A stretch of 64,000 nt of DNA from CAIWHR01 sp963717695 (GTDB lineage: Bacteria > Pseudomonadota > Gammaproteobacteria > Burkholderiales > Casimicrobiaceae): positions 1-64,000 of the forward strand of contig CAVQWR010000006.1 in assembly GCA_963717695.1 (NCBI GenBank), read 5' to 3'. The notes below the pieces were generated by a model, which did not search any database, was not told the origin of the DNA, and saw nothing but the letters and a program-made list of their open reading frames with translations. The position numbers and the translations under genes are program-made. Below are positions 1 through 8,875 of the stretch, one piece after another. The stretch's first letter is position 1, and each line of letters opens with the position of its first letter.

Positions 1-261
1 CAAGGACAATGCGCATCAGGCTCTTCATCGCTGGATCTCCCAAGACATTCGCCACGGCGGCCGCCGATACGGTCAAGCCGGTCAGCAAACTTGGTGCCAC
101 CGAGCCAAACCATTGGGGCGATTCAGCATTTTCCGATGGCCACGGTTGCGACCTTGCTGCATGTAAGAGATTTCGACGCGAACATTCGTTTAATCGGCGC
201 CCGTCAGATTCGGCGGCGGCGGCCCTGACCGGTAATCGCAAATATCCGTCGAACGATCCCG
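1..261. other. Left-edge stretch with no supported gene
   Basis: I see no convincing gene here. A plus-strand open frame from position 9 crosses the stop of the gene at 262, has no Shine-Dalgarno sequence and encodes nothing recognisable. It may hold the 3' untranslated region of the minus-strand operon, but I find no clear hairpin followed by a T run. Confidence 0.5.
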
Positions 262-2274
262 CTATTGGCAGACTGTGCCGCCGCTTGCCGCAAACAGGAA
301 GCGTGTGATCTGCTTCGACTGGGTGACCGGACCGGGAAAGGGCGCAACCATCACCGTGTATCCGAACGTCGCATTGTTGCCGTCGGCAAAGGCCAGCGTT
401 GCCGTGCCCACGGGATTGGCGACGACCTTTGTGGTGTCAAAGGAATCGAATCGCGGTCCCGAGTTCTGGTAGATCGACCCGGTGTAGATGTTGCTGCCGC
501 CCTGTCGCTGGACCAGCGCGGACAACCATAAGGGCGTCTGGTCGAAGTTGTACGTGTACCACGTCGCGAACAGACTGTTTCCCTGGTGGGCGAAGTTGAT
601 CCCCCAGCCCGGTTCCGTTCCATTGGCCGCCCACCAGAGGTCCTCGTAGTTGGTCGCGGCGGCAAAGTTGGGCGTCGTGGCGCTGTAGCTGCAAGTCGGC
701 TGTGGGCCAGTGCCAAGGTCGAACCGCGAAATCGGCTTGGTCTGCGTCGTCGGCGGCGCGGTGGTGCTCACCGTGTACGCGAAGCTGCCGCGGTTGGAGT
801 CGTTGAACGCCAGGGTTCCGCTGCCGACCGCCGTGGGGACGCCGGTCCCGACGAAATTGTTGAACGGGGGACCGCTGTCGACGTAGATCTTGCCGGTATA
901 GACCGCGCTGGTCGGGGTCGTGCGCGCGGCGAGCATCGACAGCCACCATGCCTTGCCGGTCGTATCGTAGGTGTACCACGTGGCGAAGATCTGGTCGGCC
1001 TGATGCGCGAAGTTGATGCCCCAACCGGATTCGGCCGGGTTCCACCAGAGACCCTGGTAATTGGCCGCAGCAGGATTGACCGTGATGGTGAACACCCGCG
1101 AGGCGAAACTTCGGTTCGCAGACACATCGCAGCCATTGAGATAGAACACGGACCCGGTCATCCCGAGGTGGCCGGGTGGGGAATTCGGCGACATGAAGGA
1201 GGGATACCAGCCATCGAACGATCCGCCGTCCGCGGTGCTGCCGGGACAGGGCTCATAAAGAGGGAACTGCGAATTCCCGATCATCTGCGGGACCGTCCAG
1301 TCCTGCAGCTCGAGACTCGTGGCGAGCGAAAAATACCAGGCGGCGTGCGGGGGGACGGCGGTGGCGGACCTGCACACGAACGTCATCAGATAAAGCCCCA
1401 GCGCATCGACGTAGCTTATGGCGCCCATTCCCTGCGCCCCGATGCACCCGCCTTGCGGCAGCACACCGCTGTCGAGACCGCCGATGCCAGGCTGGCTGAA
1501 CGAGCCGTTGTGCCACTTGGAAAAGTTGAGCTGTCCGGCGCCGCCGAGCTGCGCGCGCGCGACGCGAAGCTTGCCGTCTCCCGTGAGCCCCGGCCCGGGG
1601 GGCGCAATGTACGTCACATAGACGAAGGATCCGTCGACGAATGCTGCGGGAATTGCGTTGCCCATCGGAGCCGGCACCGGCTCCGACGCGGGTTCGGGCG
1701 TCGCGAGCGTGAGCACCGGATAGCGGCTCGCACCGCCGAGCCGACCATTTTCGGGTTTGGGCCAAGTCACACCGTTGTCGGACGAACGGGCAAAGCCGAT
1801 CGTGGCATAGAACGGCTGCTGCCACACGCCACCGGGGCAATGGTTCTCGGCCTCGTAGAACATCATCAGATTGCCGGGCGCTCGCGTCGGGTCCTGCAGC
1901 ACCGATCCCGGGTCCGAATAGTTCTCGTCGAATTCCGTGTCGTAGGCCGGATTGCACGACGTGAACGCGACCGGCGGCGACATCACCGGACTCGTATAGC
2001 CGGATGCCAGCGCGAAACTGGTGAGATCGGATGTCTGCAGAACCACCGTTCCCTTCATGGCCCCGACGTTGCCCGCGGCAAAGACGGTATACGAATTCGA
2101 CCCTGCAGCCGGCGGGAAGAATGTCGTGTGCTCATCCGGAAGTATGTTCATGCTGCTGGGATAGTTCAGCGCTTGATCCGGCCCCACCGAAATCGAGATT
2201 GTCTGCGCGGACGCGGTTGCGACGCCGAGGAGCGCGGCAAGCACGACGAATTCCCTGCAATGGCGATTGGTCAT
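262..2274 (-). CDS. Exported sialidase-like protein with two C-terminal LWW/SGWG modules
   Basis: Encodes about 670 residues. Residues 1-23 form a signal peptide ending ...ATASA, so the product is probably periplasmic or secreted. The N-terminal ~400 residues contain an Asp-box-like motif (SSDNGVTW, ~164-171) and sugar-hydrolase-like stretches (LMMFYEAENH), pointing to a sialidase/GH43-like beta-propeller; I see no certain catalytic set. Residues ~406-542 and ~543-670 are two copies of one module, each starting Y..LWW, then GWGINFAHQ, FATWYTY, Y.G.IY..SGP and a closing Q(S/T)K.I(T/S)RF. The start at 2274 is chosen because GGAGG lies 7 bases upstream and the signal peptide follows directly; an upstream in-frame ATG at 2313 lacks this. 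It lies 46 bp downstream of the NHL gene, probably in the same operon. The substrate is unknown. Confidence 0.75.
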   Translation of the reverse strand: MTNRHCREFVVLAALLGVATASAQTISISVGPDQALNYPSSMNILPDEHTTFFPPAAGSNSYTVFAAGNVGAMKGTVVLQTSDLTSFALASGYTSPVMSPPVAFTSCNPAYDTEFDENYSDPGSVLQDPTRAPGNLMMFYEAENHCPGGVWQQPFYATIGFARSSDNGVTWPKPENGRLGGASRYPVLTLATPEPASEPVPAPMGNAIPAAFVDGSFVYVTYIAPPGPGLTGDGKLRVARAQLGGAGQLNFSKWHNGSFSQPGIGGLDSGVLPQGGCIGAQGMGAISYVDALGLYLMTFVCRSATAVPPHAAWYFSLATSLELQDWTVPQMIGNSQFPLYEPCPGSTADGGSFDGWYPSFMSPNSPPGHLGMTGSVFYLNGCDVSANRSFASRVFTITVNPAAANYQGLWWNPAESGWGINFAHQADQIFATWYTYDTTGKAWWLSMLAARTTPTSAVYTGKIYVDSGPPFNNFVGTGVPTAVGSGTLAFNDSNRGSFAYTVSTTAPPTTQTKPISRFDLGTGPQPTCSYSATTPNFAAATNYEDLWWAANGTEPGWGINFAHQGNSLFATWYTYNFDQTPLWLSALVQRQGGSNIYTGSIYQNSGPRFDSFDTTKVVANPVGTATLAFADGNNATFGYTVMVAPFPGPVTQSKQITRFLFAASGGTVCQ

Positions 2275-2320
2275 TGACGACCTCCACATGCTCGGGACTG
2301 ACTCAAGCCGCACGAACCGT

Positions 2321-3931
2321 TCAGGGCAGAGGGAGCGCCTTGGTCAGATTGGCGTTGGCGATGCCCTTGTCGGCCAGCGTCAGCGTGCCGCTCGCGTTCA
2401 CGTCCTTGACGAAGTTCGCCGCCGTCACCGGCTGCGCCAGCTGGGCGTTGATGAGACCGAGGTCGGCAATGCTGACGACGCGAGTCTGGTTCACGTCCCC
2501 GGTCAGGAATCCGACCCGGACCGACCCGCTGCCGCCGATTCCGCCATCCGTCGACGTGACACTCTTGAGCGACACCGTCACGTATTGCTGATTGCTGACG
2601 CCGGTGAGCCCGACGACGACGTCGTTGCCGCTGAATGTCGGCGCGGCCGCGGTCGCCGTGCCTTCGGTCACGGCCACCGTGGCGCCGTTGATCGGCTTGT
2701 CGAATGTAAAGACGATGGACTGCGACGGCCCCTGCCGCGGCTCTGTGGACGGATTGGTCGACGTCAACGACAGCGGCAGGTCGAATGTGCCGGCAGCGCC
2801 ATGAACCCGGCGCGATGCAGCGGCCTGGAACACCGGCGCGGGCGCCACTTCAATCGCGAAGATCTGCACCCGGGCCAGGATTGATGCGTCCGTGACGGCG
2901 ATGTCTCTCGACGCCGGGTCGATCGCAGCGCGTCGCGGTTCCCCGAATTGCCCGTCGCCGGTCCCGGCAGATCCGAACTGGCTCACGTAAGTACCGGCGG
3001 AATCGAAGACCTGCACCCGGCCGTTGAACTCGTCGACGACGACGATGTTGTGGCTCGTCGGATCGATCGCCACGCCGAAGGGGATGGAGAACTGCCCGTT
3101 GCCGCTCCCGGCGGAGCCGAACTGGCTGAGATAGTTGCCAGCGGAATCGAAGATCTGCACGCGATTGTTGGAACCATCCGTGACGACGATGTGATGACTG
3201 GTCGGGTCGATTGCGACGTCGGTGGAGTCCAGAAACTGCCCGTTGCCGCTCCCCATCGAGCCAAATGCACTCAGGAAGGCTCCGGCGGAATCGAAGATCT
3301 GCACCCGGTTGTTCGTCTCGACTACGATAATGTTGTGGCTCGTCGGGTCGATGGCCACGCCGGCCGGATTGACGAACTGGCCATCGGCGGTGCCCGGAGC
3401 GCCGAACTGGCTCAGGTAAGTCCCCGCGGAATCGAAGATCTGCACCCGGTCCGCAACCAAATCCGTGACGACGATGTTGTGGGTCGTCGGGTCGATTGCC
3501 ACGCCGAACGGGTCGCTGAACTGCCCGTTGCCGGTCCCGGCGGAGCCGAACTGGCTGAGGTAGTTGCCGGCGGAATCGAAGATCTGCACGCGCGCGTTGT
3601 TCTCGTCCGTCACCACGATGTGGCGACTCGTCGGATCGATTGCCACTCCTTCCGCGCCGTTGAACTGGCCATTGCCGCTGCCAAGCGTCCCGAACTGGCT
3701 CTTGTAGACGTAGGTCTGCGCCAGCGCGGCGCCTGCGAACAAGATGGCGCCAAAACCGATCGCGAATCGAACGCAAAGGCCTCGCCGCGGATGCACGCGG
3801 TCGTCGGCGACATGGCAGCGGTTCGGTGCGACGCGCTGGCTGAACCGGCCCACGCAACGCGCCGTCGCAATTTGCGGCAACAGCCGTAGCGCAGTCACTT
3901 GGCGTGACAGCAGCGATCGAAACGCATTCAT
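2321..3931 (-). CDS. Exported NHL-repeat beta-propeller protein with dockerin-like C-terminus
   Basis: Encodes 536 residues. A strong ribosome site (GGAGG, 5 bases upstream) supports the start at 3931. This gives an unusually long basic N-region before the hydrophobic core FAIGFGAILFAGAALAQ (~residues 56-72). Residues ~75-365 hold six NHL repeats of 47-48 residues (GNGQF...GVAIDP.....VVTD...RVQIFDSAG), enough for a six-bladed propeller. Next comes a ~100-residue beta-rich domain (FTFDKPINGATVAVT). The last ~60 residues contain two dockerin/EF-hand-like copies, GDVNQTRVVSIADL and KDVNASGTLTLADK. NHL propellers usually bind proteins, RNA or glycans; the ligand here is unknown. A good promoter lies at 4076-4104. 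Confidence 0.8.
   Translation of the reverse strand: MNAFRSLLSRQVTALRLLPQIATARCVGRFSQRVAPNRCHVADDRVHPRRGLCVRFAIGFGAILFAGAALAQTYVYKSQFGTLGSGNGQFNGAEGVAIDPTSRHIVVTDENNARVQIFDSAGNYLSQFGSAGTGNGQFSDPFGVAIDPTTHNIVVTDLVADRVQIFDSAGTYLSQFGAPGTADGQFVNPAGVAIDPTSHNIIVVETNNRVQIFDSAGAFLSAFGSMGSGNGQFLDSTDVAIDPTSHHIVVTDGSNNRVQIFDSAGNYLSQFGSAGSGNGQFSIPFGVAIDPTSHNIVVVDEFNGRVQVFDSAGTYVSQFGSAGTGDGQFGEPRRAAIDPASRDIAVTDASILARVQIFAIEVAPAPVFQAAASRRVHGAAGTFDLPLSLTSTNPSTEPRQGPSQSIVFTFDKPINGATVAVTEGTATAAAPTFSGNDVVVGLTGVSNQQYVTVSLKSVTSTDGGIGGSGSVRVGFLTGDVNQTRVVSIADLGLINAQLAQPVTAANFVKDVNASGTLTLADKGIANANLTKALPLP
2880..3700 (-). repeat. Tandem 141-144 bp coding repeats (NHL blades)
   Basis: The phrase AATCGAAGATCTGCAC (one variant base in the first copy) recurs on the plus strand at 3001, 3145, 3289, 3430 and 3574, a period of 144, 144, 141 and 144 bp. 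Each period encodes one propeller blade of 47-48 residues. The copies are close at the DNA level, so recent duplication or gene conversion among blades is likely. Confidence 0.9.
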
Positions 3932-4261
3932 GGCGCCTCCACCGACAGAATCGCCGTGGCGCTTTCATCCACTGCAAATCGGCAACGGCGACCGACGTGA
4001 CCAGGGTGCTCGGCGCCTGCGGGTCGAAGCAACTTTCGTATGACTGATAGTTTGCGCAGTCCCGACGGCTTTGCGATTCTCTTGACGTGGTTGCAGCGTG
4101 TCAAGAATTTCGCGGACGCAAGTGCGGTCGATCGCCGCAATCGTCAATTTGCTGACGTTTCACTTGCGGAATGCTGACGAACTTCCGACTTTTCGCCATC
4201 GGCGGGCGGGATCTTCTGCGTCTCTCGGCGACAGCTCCCGCCGCACGCGGCGGAATCGCGC
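3932..4261. other. Intergenic region: NHL operon promoter and leader
   Basis: This 330 bp gap between pssA and the NHL gene holds the promoter at 4076-4104 and about 138 nt of predicted leader. If the pssA frameshift is ignored, an open frame appears to run on through 4101-4261, but that extension is out-of-frame readthrough. I see no other gene. Confidence 0.6.
4076..4104 (-). promoter_or_regulatory. Sigma-70 type promoter of the NHL/SGWG operon
   Basis: On the minus strand a perfect -35 TTGACA (4104-4099) is followed, after a 17-base spacer, by GAGAAT (4081-4076, four of six matches). The predicted transcript starts near 4069, giving a ~138 nt leader before the start codon at 3931. Confidence 0.55.
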
Positions 4262-4907
4262 TCAAGGCTTCGGAATGCGAATCCGGCTGATCATCAGCGA
4301 GCCCGAAAGCGGCGAATAGCAGCACGAGCGGATGCAGCTTGAATCCGCCAAGCGTGACCTCGCCGAACCACAGGTTCTCCCGCACCGCGCCGAACCACGC
4401 CGCCACGGCCAGCAGGCAGACGAGAAGGAACGACGTCGGAATCGGCGTCCCCTCGAAGTATTTCACCTTGCCCGAACCGCCGGACAGCGCCTCGGCCGTC
4501 ACGTTGTAGCGGGCGAGGCGCGAGACGCCGCACGCGACGAAGTAACCGAGCACGATGCGGTCATAGAAGCCCTGCATGCCGCAGCCGTAGGCGAGGATCG
4601 CCGGGGCGACGCCGAACGAGATCACGTCCGCGAGCGAATCGAGCTCCCGTCCCAGTGTCGACGCCTGCTGCCGCCAGCGCGCGATGCGCCCGTCCATGAC
4701 GTCGAAGACCAGCGCGGCGAAGACCAGCGCCGATGCGAAGTAGACGTGTCGCGCCTCACCCGTTTCGAGATAGGTCATCGTCGAGAACAGCGCGCCGGTG
4801 CCGCAGATCGCATTCGCCAATGTGAACCAGTCCGCGAGGTGGAACTCGCGGATCATGGAAAAGCGCCTGACCGGCTGCGGATCGCTCATCGCATCGTGCC
4901 ACGGCAT
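4262..4907 (-). CDS. pssA: CDP-diacylglycerol-serine O-phosphatidyltransferase-like (one frameshift)
   Basis: Integral membrane enzyme that would transfer a CDP-activated phosphatidyl group to an alcohol, probably serine, for phosphatidylethanolamine synthesis. The CDP-alcohol phosphotransferase signature is clear: DGRIARWRQQ...GRELDSLAD (DG..AR....G...D...D). Several hydrophobic segments flank it. The upstream frame runs past the expected end; removing one G from the run at 4302-4304 gives the family-like tail ending SLMISRIRIPKP, with the stop at 4262-4264. I use that end. The start could be 4907, 4889 or 4856; none has a strong ribosome site. It begins 71 bp after xdhC. Serine as the substrate is inferred from family resemblance only. 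Confidence 0.75.
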
Positions 4908-4978
4908 GTCGGCATGGCGCAGGCGCGCGCAGCCCGCCGGATCTCACCGGCCGGGCGTCGCAACGCGGCGCCGGTTCG

Positions 4979-5993
4979 TCAGGCCGGCGTGCACGCGACG
5001 GACGGACCCAGTTTTTCCTTCGCCGCGGCGACGCGCGCGATATCCGGCAGCGCAACGCCGTTCTTGACCGCAGTCACCTCCGCCAGGATGGAGACGGCGA
5101 TCTCGGGCGGCGTGCGGCTGCCGATGTAGATGCCGATCGGGCCGTGCAGGCGCGCGATCTCGGCGTCGGTGAGGTCGAATTCCGCGAGCCGCTTCCGTCG
5201 CTTGGCGTTGTTCGCGCGCGATCCCAGCGCGCCGACGTAGAACGCCGGCGACTTGAGCGCCTCGAGCAGCGCCATGTCGTCGAGCTTCGGATCGTGCGTC
5301 AGCGCGATGACCGCGCAGCGCTCGTCGAGCTTCATTTCGACCACGGTGTCGTCGGGCATCGTTCGCAGCAGCGGAACGCCCGCGACGTCCCACGTGCCCT
5401 CGTATTCCTCGCGCGGATCGCACACGGTCACCTGCCAGTCGAGCCCGAGCGCCATCTGCGCGAGATACTTGGAGAGCTGCGACGCGCCGATGACGAGCAT
5501 CCGGTAACGCGGGCCGTGAATCGTCGTCGAGGGTCTCGCCGTCGAAGACGAGGCCGTCCGTGGCGCGCGCGGCGGCGAGCGTCGCCGTGCCGCTCGCAAG
5601 GTCCAGCCGTCGCGCAACGAGCTTGCCGCCGCCGATCGCGTCGAGCAGCGCGCGGATCCCGGATGCCGCAGTGAGCGGCTCGAGCACGAGCTGGATCGTG
5701 CCGCCGCACGGCAGTCCGAAGCGGCGCGCTTCGTCGGCCGACACGCCGTAGGTGACGACGTCGCAGCGCGACACGGTCATCCCGTCGTGGCGCACGCGGC
5801 CGACGAGGTCGTCCTCGATGCAGCCGCCCGACACGGAACCCTCGACTTGGCCGTCGTCGCGCACGGCGAGCATCGCGCCCGGCGGGCGCGGCGAGCTGCC
5901 CCACGTCTTCACTACGGTAGCGAGCAGCACGCGACGGCCGGCGTCCAGCCAATCGGCGCAGCGCTTCAGGACTTCGAGATCGACACTTTCCAT
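4979..5993 (-). CDS. XdhC/CoxF-type molybdenum enzyme maturation factor (one frameshift)
   Basis: XdhC-family proteins bind molybdenum cofactor and help insert the sulfurated form into xanthine-dehydrogenase/CO-dehydrogenase type enzymes. The N-terminal domain has VVKTWGSSPRPPGA and GSVSGGCIE, typical of XdhC/CoxI. The C-terminal Rossmann-like domain has LVIGASQLSKYLAQMA, VCDPREE, ALTHDPKLDD, FYVGALGSR and GPIGIYIGSRTPPEIAVSI. The halves lie in different frames; the switch falls near 5515-5530 and removing one base joins them into ~337 residues. The start at 5993 has AGGAG 7 bases upstream. It is the last gene of the cox cluster, which fits a role in maturing CoxL. Confidence 0.82.
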
Positions 5994-6036
5994 GAGTGAC
6001 TCCTGCGACGGCCGCGCCGTCCGCACGCGACGCGCG

Positions 6037-6611
6037 TCATCTTCCCCAGTACATCCACAGCCAGAAGATGATATCCGCAATGATGACGATGATCAGCAGC
6101 CGTTGCCAGCGCGGCATGCGCTTTGGCGCGCCGGCGACCGGCGGCGGCCGGCGCCGCGCCGACCTTCGCGGCCACCGCATCGCAGAAGCGCCCGAAGAAG
6201 TCGTCCGCGAGCTTCTGCGCCGCGCCGTCCACGAGCCGCGAGCCGAGCTGCGCGATCTTGCCGCCGACCTGCGCCTTCACCGCATACGACAGCGCCGTTC
6301 CGGCCCCGTTCGCCTCGGGGGCGAGCGAAACCTTCGCCTCGCCCTTGGCAAAGCCCGCGGCGCCGCCCTGCCCTTCGAACGACAGCGTGTAGCTTTGCGG
6401 CGGAATCGACGTCGGAGAGCCGCATGCGTCCGGCGAATTTCGCGGACACGGGCCCCACCTTCGCCGCCATCGTGATGCGATAGGCGTTCTCGCCGTCGGC
6501 TTCGATCGCATCGCACCCGGGAACGCAGCTCCGCAGCATCTCGGGGTCGTTCAGCGCCGCCCACACCGTGGCGACCGGGGCGGCGACGATTCGGGTGCTG
6601 GAGAGCTCCAT
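6037..6611 (-). CDS. coxG: CoxG-like SRPBCC protein with C-terminal membrane anchor (two frameshifts)
   Basis: CoxG proteins belong to the SRPBCC lipid-binding fold and anchor CO-dehydrogenase-type enzymes to the membrane. The N-terminus (ELSSTRIVAAP..TVWAALNDPE, CVPGCDAIE) and the middle (YTLSFEGQGG, VGGKIAQLGSRLVDGAA, FFGRFCDAV) are typical. Three frames are needed: switches near 6400 and 6140 each resolve by removing one base. The third frame gives the expected tail, RMPRWQRLLIIVIIADIIF then WLWMYWGR, a transmembrane segment ending at the stop 6037-6039. The gene starts 12 bp after the coxE stop. Total length is ~190 residues. Confidence 0.78.
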
Positions 6612-6623
6612 GCGCGCGCTCGG

Positions 6624-7886
6624 TCAGGCCCGGCGCAGCGCGCGCGCCGACATCCGGCCGCGCGCGTGCGGATGGTCGAGCGCCGCCGCCAGCGCCGTGA
6701 GGCTCGCGAGATTGTGCACCGGCAGGAAATCGTCGACGTACGGCAGCATCGCCTTGATGCCCGCGGGCCGCGCCTCGAAGCGCTCGTAGCGCAGCAGCGG
6801 ATTGAGCCACACGAGCCGGCGGCAGGACTTCTGCAGTCGCTCCATTTCCGCCGACAGCGCGGCACCGCCCTCCGCGTCGAGGCCGTCGCTGATGAGGAGC
6901 ACGACAGCGTTCTGCCCGAGCAGGCGGCGCGACCAGCGCAGGTTGAACTCGGCGACGCACGGCGCCGATGCGCGTGCCGCCCGCCCAGTCCGCGACCGCG
7001 CGCCCGACGCGCGCGAGCGCCACGTCGACGTCGCGGTGCTTGAGTGCCCGGGTGATGTTGGTGAGCCGCGTGCCGAAGAGCAATACATGGACGCGGTCGC
7101 GATCGTTGGTGATCGCATGCAGGAAGTGCAGCAGCATCCGCGCGTAGCGTTCCATCGAGCCGGAGATGTCGCACAGCACGACCAGCGGCGGCGTGCGTCG
7201 CGTGCGCTCGCGCCAGGCGAGCGGCGCCAGCGTGCCGGTGGCGCCGGTGGCGCGTTTGCAGCGTGGCGCGCAGATCGACGCGCCGTCCACGGGACGCGGG
7301 ACGGGTGCGCCGCGTCGGCAATTCGGGCAACGGCAGGCGCAGACTGCGCAGCATCGAGCGCACCGCGGCCAGTTCCTCGACCGTCATCGACTCGAAATCC
7401 TTTTGCTGCAGCACTTCGCGCGGCGAGACGGTGAATGCGGCATCGAAACGCGTCTCCTCGTCCTCGCGCTCGGGAAGATCGAGCCCGCGGGACGGCAGCA
7501 GCGCCTGCGCGATGCGCGCCGGGAGCTCGGGCGCTTCGCGGCGCCTCGCCGGTTCGCGCGTGCACGCGCGGCAGCAGCGACGCCACCAGCTTCTCGAGAA
7601 GGCGAGGATTGCGCCAGAACATCTCGAACGCCTGCTCGAACACCGGAAGCTGGTCGTGCCGCGACACCAGCACGGCGCACAGCGCGGCGCGAAAATCCTC
7701 GCGCCGGTCGACGCCAACCGCGTCGACCGCGGCGAGCGCGGACAGCGTGTGTGCGGGGCCGACCGGCAATCCGGCGGCGCGCAGCACGCGCACGAAATGC
7801 ATCACGTTCTCGGCGAGGCGGCCTTTCGGCAGCGTCGGCACGGCGCCCGCGAGCGCATGCACGTCGATGCCGGCGCGCAGCGTCAC
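6624..7886 (-). CDS. coxE: CoxE-like VWA-domain protein (three frameshifts)
   Basis: Works with the MoxR ATPase in activating CO-dehydrogenase-type enzymes. Recognisable pieces are the N-terminus (VMHFVRVLRAAGLPVGPA), a DUF58/CoxE-like linker (DFESMTVEELAAVRSMLRSL), and a VWA domain with the MIDAS motif VVLCDISGSMERYARM, FGTRLTNITR, VLLISDGLD and VWLNPLLRYE. They lie in different frames, with switches near 7550, 7275 and 6960. The GTG start at 7886 overlaps the coxD stop as GTGA, implying translational coupling. Expected product is about 420 residues. Confidence 0.78.
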   Translation of the reverse strand: MTLRAGIDVHALAGAVPTLPKGRLAENVMHFVRVLRAAGLPVGPAHTLSALAAVDAVGVDRREDFRAALCAVLVSRHDQLPVFEQAFEMFWRNPRLLEKLVASLLPRVHARTGEAPRSARAPGAHRAGAAAVPRARSSRARGRGDAFRCRIHRLAARSAAAKGFRVDDGRGTGRGALDAAQSAPAVARIADAAHPSRVPWTARRSARHAANAPPAPPARWRRSPGASARDARRRWSCCATSPARWNATRGCCCTSCMRSPTIATASMYCSSARGSPTSPGHSSTATSTWRSRASGARSRTGRAARASAPCVAEFNLRWSRRLLGQNAVVLLISDGLDAEGGAALSAEMERLQKSCRRLVWLNPLLRYERFEARPAGIKAMLPYVDDFLPVHNLASLTALAAALDHPHARGRMSARALRRA

Positions 7887-8800
7887 AGCCTTATCCCCTC
7901 CGCCTGGACCTCGGCGACGAGGCGCGCGGCGACGTCGGGACCGAGCGCGCCGATGTCGTCCTGGTATTTGAGCAGCACGCCGGCAGTGTCCGCGACCGTC
8001 TGCGGATCGAGCGCGACGCGATCGAGCGCCACCAGCGCCTCGGCCCAGTCGAGCGTCTCGGCGATGCCGGGCGCCTTGAAGAGGTCGAGCGCGCGCAGCC
8101 GCTGCGTGAAGGCGACGATCTCGCGGGCGAGCGATGCCGGCGCCTGCGGGCACTTGCGCAGGACGATCGCCAGCTCGCGCTGCGCGTCGGGATAGCCGAC
8201 CCAGTGATAGAGGCAGCGCCGCTTGATGGCGTCATGGATCTCGCGCGTGCGGTTCGACGTGATCACGACGATCGGCGGGGACGCCGCACGCATCGGCCCG
8301 AGCTCGGGAATGGTCACCTGATACTCGGCGAGCACCTCGAGCAGATAGGCCTCGAACGGCTCGTCGGCGCGGTCGAGCTCATCGATGAGGAGCACCGGCG
8401 CGATGCCGTCCGGCGGCACCAGCGCTTCCAGGATGGGGCGCTTCAGCAGGAAGCGCGTCGTGAAGATGTCGTGCGACAGTGCGTCGCGATCGAGGTGGCC
8501 GGCGGACTCCGCAAGGCGGATCTCGATCATCTGGCGCGCGTAGTTCCATTCGTAGACCGCCGACGCGACGTCGAGCCCTTCGTAGCATTGCAGCCGCACG
8601 AGCCGCTTGCCGAGGCCCGTTGCGAGCACCTTGGCGATCTCGGTCTTGCCCACCCCCGCTTCGCCCTCGAGAAAGAGCGGCCGCCCCATCCTGAGCGCGA
8701 GGAAGACGCTGGTCGCGAGACGGCGCTCGGCGATGTAGTCCTGGCCGTCGAGCAACGCGCTGACGGCATCGACCGACCCCGGTATTTCCACTTTCGACAT
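7883..8800 (-). CDS. coxD: MoxR-family AAA+ ATPase (CoxD-like)
   Basis: MoxR ATPases act as chaperones for metalloenzyme maturation; CoxD is linked to building the Mo/Cu or Mo active site. The frame is intact, ~305 residues. Walker A is GEAGVGKTE, Walker B is VLLIDELDRADE, sensor 1 is VVITSNRTRE and the arginine-finger region is KRRCLYHWVGYP. I choose MSKVEIPGS at 8800 rather than the ATG at 8839, because the extra 13 residues are not family-like; neither start has a strong ribosome site. It sits between coxM and coxE and overlaps coxE by 4 bases. Confidence 0.88.
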   Translation of the reverse strand: MSKVEIPGSVDAVSALLDGQDYIAERRLATSVFLALRMGRPLFLEGEAGVGKTEIAKVLATGLGKRLVRLQCYEGLDVASAVYEWNYARQMIEIRLAESAGHLDRDALSHDIFTTRFLLKRPILEALVPPDGIAPVLLIDELDRADEPFEAYLLEVLAEYQVTIPELGPMRAASPPIVVITSNRTREIHDAIKRRCLYHWVGYPDAQRELAIVLRKCPQAPASLAREIVAFTQRLRALDLFKAPGIAETLDWAEALVALDRVALDPQTVADTAGVLLKYQDDIGALGPDVAARLVAEVQAEGIRL

Positions 8801-8875
8801 TACGGCATCCGTGGGCAAAAAAATCGGGCGGGGCACCATCGCCCCACCCGAAGAATAGCAAGTTCGGCGCGATGC

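Noticed and set aside
9..308. Plus-strand frame of 99 codons at the left edge
   Set aside because: It overlaps the end of a well-supported minus-strand gene, has no ribosome site and no recognisable sequence.
586..2277. Long antisense frame opposite the SGWG gene
   Set aside because: High-GC genes often leave open antisense frames; the product is Arg/Gly-rich low-complexity sequence without motifs, while the minus strand has a signal peptide, repeats and a ribosome site.
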